Assembly (NCBI GenBank): GCA_032871835.1
Contig: CM065295.1
Span: 22,516,501 to 22,580,500, forward strand
Direction: 5' to 3'
DNA from: Dipteronia dyeriana
Taxonomy: Eukaryota > Streptophyta > Magnoliopsida > Sapindales > Sapindaceae
Length of the DNA stretch: 64,000 nucleotides
The notes under the pieces were generated by a model. The model did no database searches. It was given only the letters and a program-made list of their open reading frames with translations, and was not told the DNA's origin. Positions 58,219-64,000 of this stretch are shown here, one piece after another; position 1 is the stretch's first letter, and every line of letters begins with the position of its first letter. A program made the position numbers and the translations under genes.

Positions 58219-61200
58219 ATGCCAAGACTCACTACCACTACCACTACCACTACCACTCACAGATTCCTCCGATCGACCGCCATGTCGTCTGTTGCCACCA
58301 CCTTCTCATCATCATCTTCCTCAACTCTAGCCGTTAAAAACCCTAGCTTCTCTTTCTCTTCTAAGAATTCCGGTATCTTCAACAGATATGTGAGGAATCG
58401 CGTCTGGTTTCGCAGCCACCTGGCTCCGGCTACTTCGCTTCGTTGTTTTGCTACTGCCACTGGATTCGATAGAGTCCAGGTTCAGAATCCTATTGTGGAA
58501 ATGGACGGTAAAACCTCTCTAAAACCGTGCTATGTTTTTTTCTTTTTCTTTTTCAAAATTTGTCGTAGTTGGTGTTCTTTCTGTTTGGTTAATGAAGAAA
58601 TGAAAAATCAAAATGAGATTGAGGAATCGGATTTTTTTTTCTTTTTTTTTTTATTCATTGTAGTGTTTTAAAATTGATGTACAGACTAGCAAATGATTAA
58701 AAAAGCTGTAATTTAAATGCCATGATTTTATCCACATGATATTGTACTGTTTGGTTTATCAGAAATTGGAAGGAAATGAGAACGGAATTAAGTTGTGAGA
58801 ATTGGAGTTCTGCTTATTTTTTTGTAAATTAAAAGTTGAATTCTGATAGCGAAACCGTTGAATTAAGTTTATTACCATAATTACCATAATTTTGGTTCAC
58901 TTTCTTTCCAGAAACGGTATTGTTATAATTCATATTTACAGAAGGATGAGAACATAAAAAGTTCTTATTGATTTTCTTTGTTAATAAGAAAAGTAGAAAA
59001 CAGAGGTAAATGAAAAAAGAAAGTATCATGTGAGATCAGAATCCATGATATCTTCCTTGGTTTGTCTTGATGGTTTATATATATTTATTTCTCTATTTTT
59101 TCAATTACCTAAAATTGCTGGGCTTCTGGGTGACCAAATGGAGCTCAAGGTGTCTTATTATATTTTTTATAACATTCATTATTTTGATATATATATATTT
59201 TTCTAATTTTGCAATCAGGTGACGAAATGACTAGGATCATTTGGAAGATGATAAAAGACAAAGTACGGTCATTTGATTACAATAATTTTGTCATTTTACT
59301 TTTCTAAACTAACTTTGCCAAAACACATTGATATGTGTTAATGGGAATCACTTGCTTACATGATTGCAGCTGATATTTCCGTACGTAGATTTGGATGTTA
59401 AGTATTTTGACTTGGGTGTATTGAATCGCGATGCAACAGATGATAAGGTTACTGTTGAAAGTGCAGAAGCAGCTCTTAAGTAAGTAGTGTGATCAAATTT
59501 TTTGTTCCATATTCTAATGAATACTGTTTAGACATTCTGCATAGGAAGAGAAGAGGATAGGTTTATGGTTAAATTGTGTCCTTACAATAGACCCTATTTA
59601 TTCGGAAAATGTAAGCGGAATAAGTGAAGGATACATTATTGGTGACAACAGAATAATGGTTTTTGTCTAATAAAATATATTACTGATTTATATAATTTAG
59701 TAATGCTCTTGGACGGAAAATGTTGCTTTTTGAATAAAGTATCTTTGGCAAAATGGAGGCCGCAGTTTGAGAAAAAAGGGGAGCTTTTGGTGACAGTTAA
59801 TCAGAAATTCTGCCCAATATTGGATATTGTTTGGTATATATTCATTATTTTGAAATAAGTTGATTGCGTAATGGAAAAGAATGGAGATTTAGTTGAGGTG
59901 GTTTTCCAGATTCTTGTCTTACAATTAGTTGGAAAAAGGCACTTGAAGTATTTATCTTTTAGTAAAAGAAAAGCTAATGGAGAACAAAAAGCTTTCAACT
60001 TTTTCAGTTTGTTCTCAATACCATTTTTAATCTTTCATTCCAATCCTTTTAAGTGATGCAGGTATAATGTTGCAATTAAATGCGCCACAATAACTCCAGG
60101 TTAGCCATTCTTGTCCTCTTCCAAGCTTTGCTTGTTTCTTGTTTCTTAGTGACTAGAAAAGGAATTTACAGAATGCAGAGTCCACAAACTGTGTTGGTCT
60201 ATGTAAAGACTGATGTGCTCTATATAGCACACTGGAATTGGATGTTCATGTGGCTTAATAATTATTTTTTTACTGTAGATTATATGGACATTAATTTGCT
60301 GTAATAATTTTCAGATGAGACACGAGTGAAGGAATTTGGGCTGACTTCTATGTGGAGAAGTCCCAATGGCACAATTAGAAACATTTTAAATGGTTAGTAT
60401 TTGAAAAATAACTCCCTCTTTAAGGAAGATTTTTTATCCATTTTCTGTTAACACATTTCTCAGTGGGCATATGTTAACAGTCAATGTGCTTGATTGGATG
60501 AAATATATAACCATCTGTGTAAAGAATAGGCATCAGCTTTTGCTGTTGTAAATGTGACATGTTGATGCTGAATTGCTGACAACTAAGATAAATACAATTA
60601 TTCATTAGTAGCTGCTTAGTAGGAATGCTGGCTGAATGCAGGCATAATACATGAATGAATGCAGGTGTAATACATGATAAGAGTAAGAGTAGATGATATT
60701 GTAGTTAGTGTTCTTCTGTCTGGAGTGGGCATATTTTTTTTTTCCCCTTGCTTATCATTGCCCTTGATATATGCACTAGATCCCTGATGCTGCACTGTTT
60801 ATTTGCATCGTCTTTTTGAATCTACTAGCTTGTAAGTCTACTACATCCCCCTAATATTGTTCATGGTCCTAATGGAAGTGTTGGATACTTTTGTAGGTAC
60901 TGTTTTCCGTGAGCCTATCCTATGCCGGAATATTCCAAGAATTGTTCCTGGTAATACTTTGTTCATGCAATAATATTGGGTGTTTTGAATTACTTTGAAA
61001 CACTGTTCAGTACTTATTCTCCAATTTACAGGTTGGAAGAAGCCCATATGTATTGGTAGGCATGCCTTTGGCGATCAGTATCGTGCTACAGATATGGTTA
61101 TTAAAGGGCCAGGAAAGCTTAAAATGATCTTTGGTTAGTTGATTCTAAAGATAAATGCTCATACAACAAGCAATCTTTTGTTTCTCCAAACGCAAATAGT

Positions 61201-63925
61201 TATTTTCAAATTTCCCACATTTATCTTACAGTCCCAGAAGATGGATCCAACCCGGTGGATGTCGACGTCTATAATTTTAAAGGCCCTGGCATCGCACTCG
61301 CCATGTATAATGTTGATGAGGTTTGTTTTACATGTATCATTTTGTCCAGATTTGTGTTGCATTAAGTTGATTAGATCTTTTTGACAAATTGCTGTTATAT
61401 CTCAGTCAATTCGAGCTTTTGCTGAATCATCCATGACATGGGCATTTGCAAAGAAATGGCCTCTTTACTTGAGCACTAAAAACACAATTCTGAAAAAATA
61501 TGATGGCAGGTTATTGGTTTTTCTAATAGTTTCTTCCCCCAATATATCTCTACCTTTTTTTTTTCTTTCTCCTTTTTACAATTTCTTAAAATTAAATTAG
61601 CTTTTAAATATCGATTTGCAAAGAAATGCGCACAACACTCACATTTGTAGGGCTACTACAGGTTTAAGGACATATTCCAGGAGGTATATGAAGGGAACTG
61701 GAAGCAGAAGTTTGAAGAACATTCAATATGGTTTGTTTTTTGGTTTAGGTTGAAGCTTTGTATTTCTATGTTTAGCATATATTCAAATAGTTGATTAAAG
61801 ATGTATCTGTCACTTAGGTATGAGCATCGGTTAATTGATGACATGGTGGCTTATGCACTAAAAAGTGAAGGTGGATATGTTTGGGCATGCAAAAATTACG
61901 ATGGAGATGTCCAGAGTGATTTACTTGCTCAAGGTACGGTTGAGAGCTGATTTAACTTTTTGAATTTTACTTGCTTCTAATTTTTTACCATTTTCCTCTA
62001 GCTTGTCTCTGACTCTAACGTCTTCCAATTATAAGTGATCTTGTCTTTATTGCAGAAAAGTTTGTCATTTAAGAGTTTTTTTCCCCCTCCTTTTGGCCCT
62101 TTATTCTCTGTGATCTTATTATCATTGGTTTTTAAAGAGTATATAATAGATGGTTTTCATGGACTAGAAAGTCTATAAATTAAGAAGCTACCTGCCCACT
62201 AAGCCAAAGCTTCTTTGAAAATAGATATAGTAAAGAAGAGGATAGAAATGGTTATGTGAGATGTGTTTGGGTTGCTATCAGTGAATTATTTTTATCATAT
62301 TATGTGATAAAAATTTTAATAAAAAATTGATACACATGTGAAGTTGATATTTGGATGCGCCATTAAAACAGACACGGGTTCTATATTTCTGTTAGAATGC
62401 AAATAGATTTCAGATTTAGTCAATGTTTCAGGTCTTAGGGATTAACCTCCTGTGTAAAGCAAACAAAAATGTGTTCTTTTTGATATTTTCTGGTAACAAT
62501 TTGTCTCTCATTTCATACTTGAAGCTTTAAGATTGATCATATCTTGTTTCGTCTTAGATTAATATGTTGGATACCAGAATATCCTAGTATTATTTTGCAT
62601 GAGAAATGCAAAAGTTAATTGCGGATTGGTAAATTGGATCCAAGATGGAAGCTAAGGCTGAACCTAATATAATTAACAAGTAACAACTAGAAACTTCATT
62701 TTTTCATGATACATTTGGTTAGTTCTCTTTTTACTTAACTAATCATTTATACAATTTTAGGAGAGAAATTGAATGGATACAATGGCTTTCCAAGTCTTTG
62801 TTGATATAAATGTGTATAGGCGTTGTCTTTCACATGCAACTTAAGTGATCCACTCTATTTCATTTTATTAGAAGGCTTAAAGTTGTTTGTTTCATGCAGG
62901 ATTTGGTTCGTTGGGTCTCATGTCTTCGGTTTTGGTTTGTATCAAAATATTACTATGTCATCTTAAAGTTTTTTTTATTCTTTGGATGCCACAAAATCTT
63001 AATAACCACAAGTTGTGCAGTTGTCCTCTGATGGGAAGACATTAGAAGCTGAGGCAGCTCATGGGACTGTAACTAGACATTTTCGGCTACATCAGAAGGG
63101 TCAAGAAACCAGTACAAATAGCATTGCTTCCATATTTGCATGGACACGAGGGCTAGAGCATAGGTATATATTTTCTGCTTTTAGTTAGAGCTCAAGCTCT
63201 GCCATCTTTGTGATTTCATCCCACTGATGGTGATTCTGAGGAATTATTTTTGAAATTACACTCTTTCATCCTATTTTTGTCTTATTGTACATGTTGATCT
63301 ATTATCTTTTTCTTTTTTGAAAATATAATTCTAGTTTTTCTTTTTTCAGAAAAAGAAGAAAAAAATGCCTAATCAAGGCCAGCCATGCTTTGATTTTTGT
63401 TTTTAAACTATTGCCTCTTTGTTAGTATTGCATCTTCTGTCAAATTGTAAATTTTACGGTCGCTTAGCTTTTGTTTCAGTTAGGCTTAGCTTTTGTTCCA
63501 GTTAGCATATCTTCTGTCACTTTGGTGTGAGTTCATTGCCTTGTGAGTTGTGAGCGAGCATATGACAGCTACATTTCTCTCTTTATTATGTTGTGTTGTT
63601 GGGTATGCCATCGGTCAGAAGACCTGGTAAAAATTGTTTTTATTTTATTTTATTTTTATGGTTATCTACTTTTTTTTTCTTACTATAAAGCATGTTTTAT
63701 TTGGTTATCTGATCAGCAATGTTGTATATTCTGAAAGTTGCACTTACCTTTGAGTGCCTTTTTACATTGTTTTCATTCAAATTGTATTTTCTCACTTCTC
63801 AGGGCCAAGCTAGATAAAAATGAAAAGTTGCTGGATTTCGTTCAGAAGTTGGAGGCTGCATGCTTAGAGGCAGTGGAATCAGGAAAAATGACCAAGGATC
63901 TTGCTATTCTTGTCCATGGACCTAC
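58219..63925 (+). CDS. Isocitrate dehydrogenase [NADP], chloroplastic/mitochondrial (3' end outside window)
   Basis: It converts isocitrate and NADP+ to 2-oxoglutarate, CO2 and NADPH in organelles, supplying 2-oxoglutarate for ammonia assimilation and NADPH for redox control. Fourteen exons are visible: 58219-58507, 59219-59262, 59370-59479, 60062-60099, 60315-60392, 60897-60950, 61032-61133, 61232-61320, 61406-61509, 61662-61730, 61818-61933, 62900-62934, 63021-63163, 63803-63925. All junction phases agree, giving 464 residues; roughly 20-30 C-terminal residues remain beyond the window. The first ~80 residues are a Ser/Thr/Arg-rich transit peptide with a nine-Thr run. The mature part shows [73 protein letters not shown] and [12 protein letters not shown], the dimeric eukaryotic NADP-ICDH signatures. 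A second in-frame ATG at 58282 could give a shorter presequence. The visible part is intact. Confidence 0.95.
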
Positions 63926-64000
63926 GTATGCGTGACCTTTTCTCTAACCGTTCCTCATGAGTAATAGATTGAATCACACTATTGCAAGCATCCTTAATAG

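Noticed and set aside
1..64000. CRISPR arrays, bacterial operons or phage systems
   Set aside because: Repeats are tandem or dispersed without regular unique spacers, and all coding evidence is plant nuclear.

Overview
The window is nuclear DNA of a flowering plant, most likely a eudicot. It is AT-rich, with long (AT)n tracts, intron-rich genes with GT-AG borders, and nested LTR retrotransposons and MITEs. The species cannot be told from the sequence alone. Only two host genes are visible, and both encode organelle-targeted enzymes: a complete 16-exon mitochondrial polynucleotide phosphorylase on the minus strand (19651-30899) and an NADP-isocitrate dehydrogenase on the plus strand (58219 to beyond 63925, last exon outside the window). 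They are divergently transcribed with about 27 kb between them. From memory, the Arabidopsis orthologues (At5g14580 and At5g14590) carry consecutive locus numbers, so this looks like an old neighbour pair pushed apart by transposons.

Layout. 1-14997: a composite of one Ty3/gypsy element (Tat lineage, minus strand) and one Ty1/copia element (minus strand) inserted in its gag. The order is circularly permuted. The 5' half of gag, the PBS and the only gypsy LTR lie at the left. The 3' half of gag, protease, RT, RNase H, archaeal-type RNase H, integrase, a 99-bp minisatellite and an antisense extra gene lie to the right of that LTR. The two gag halves are each bordered by a copia LTR and share the copia target duplication CTCTC. 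15000-18970: decayed remains of a DUF1985-type (Mutator/Ulp1-associated) transposon with a tandem array. 19000-31000: the PNPase gene with a fold-back MITE in one intron.

31000-58200: intergenic region made of repeats. Two inverted copies of a composite repeat, here called R (GGGG/CCCC-run blocks, (TA)n tracts and AT-rich bodies), lie next to the two genes, and each is broken by later insertions. The left copy carries a possible 4.5-kb TIR element, a 2.5-kb Mutator-like element with a 9-bp target duplication, and a MITE-like repeat S. The right copy carries a full-length chromovirus (46586-54748, target duplication TAGTA) and two adjacent Harbinger-like MITEs. Between them lie more S copies, a 1.1-kb Mutator-like element with a perfect 9-bp target duplication, a 730-bp TIR MITE and a decayed LINE RNase H fragment.

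All transposon coding regions seen are broken by stops and frameshifts. I found no tRNA, rRNA or CRISPR and nothing bacterial. The most unusual feature is the permuted gypsy/copia composite, which implies a tandem duplication or re-insertion through a circular intermediate. The next is the repeated use of one short target zone in R by three different transposon types.
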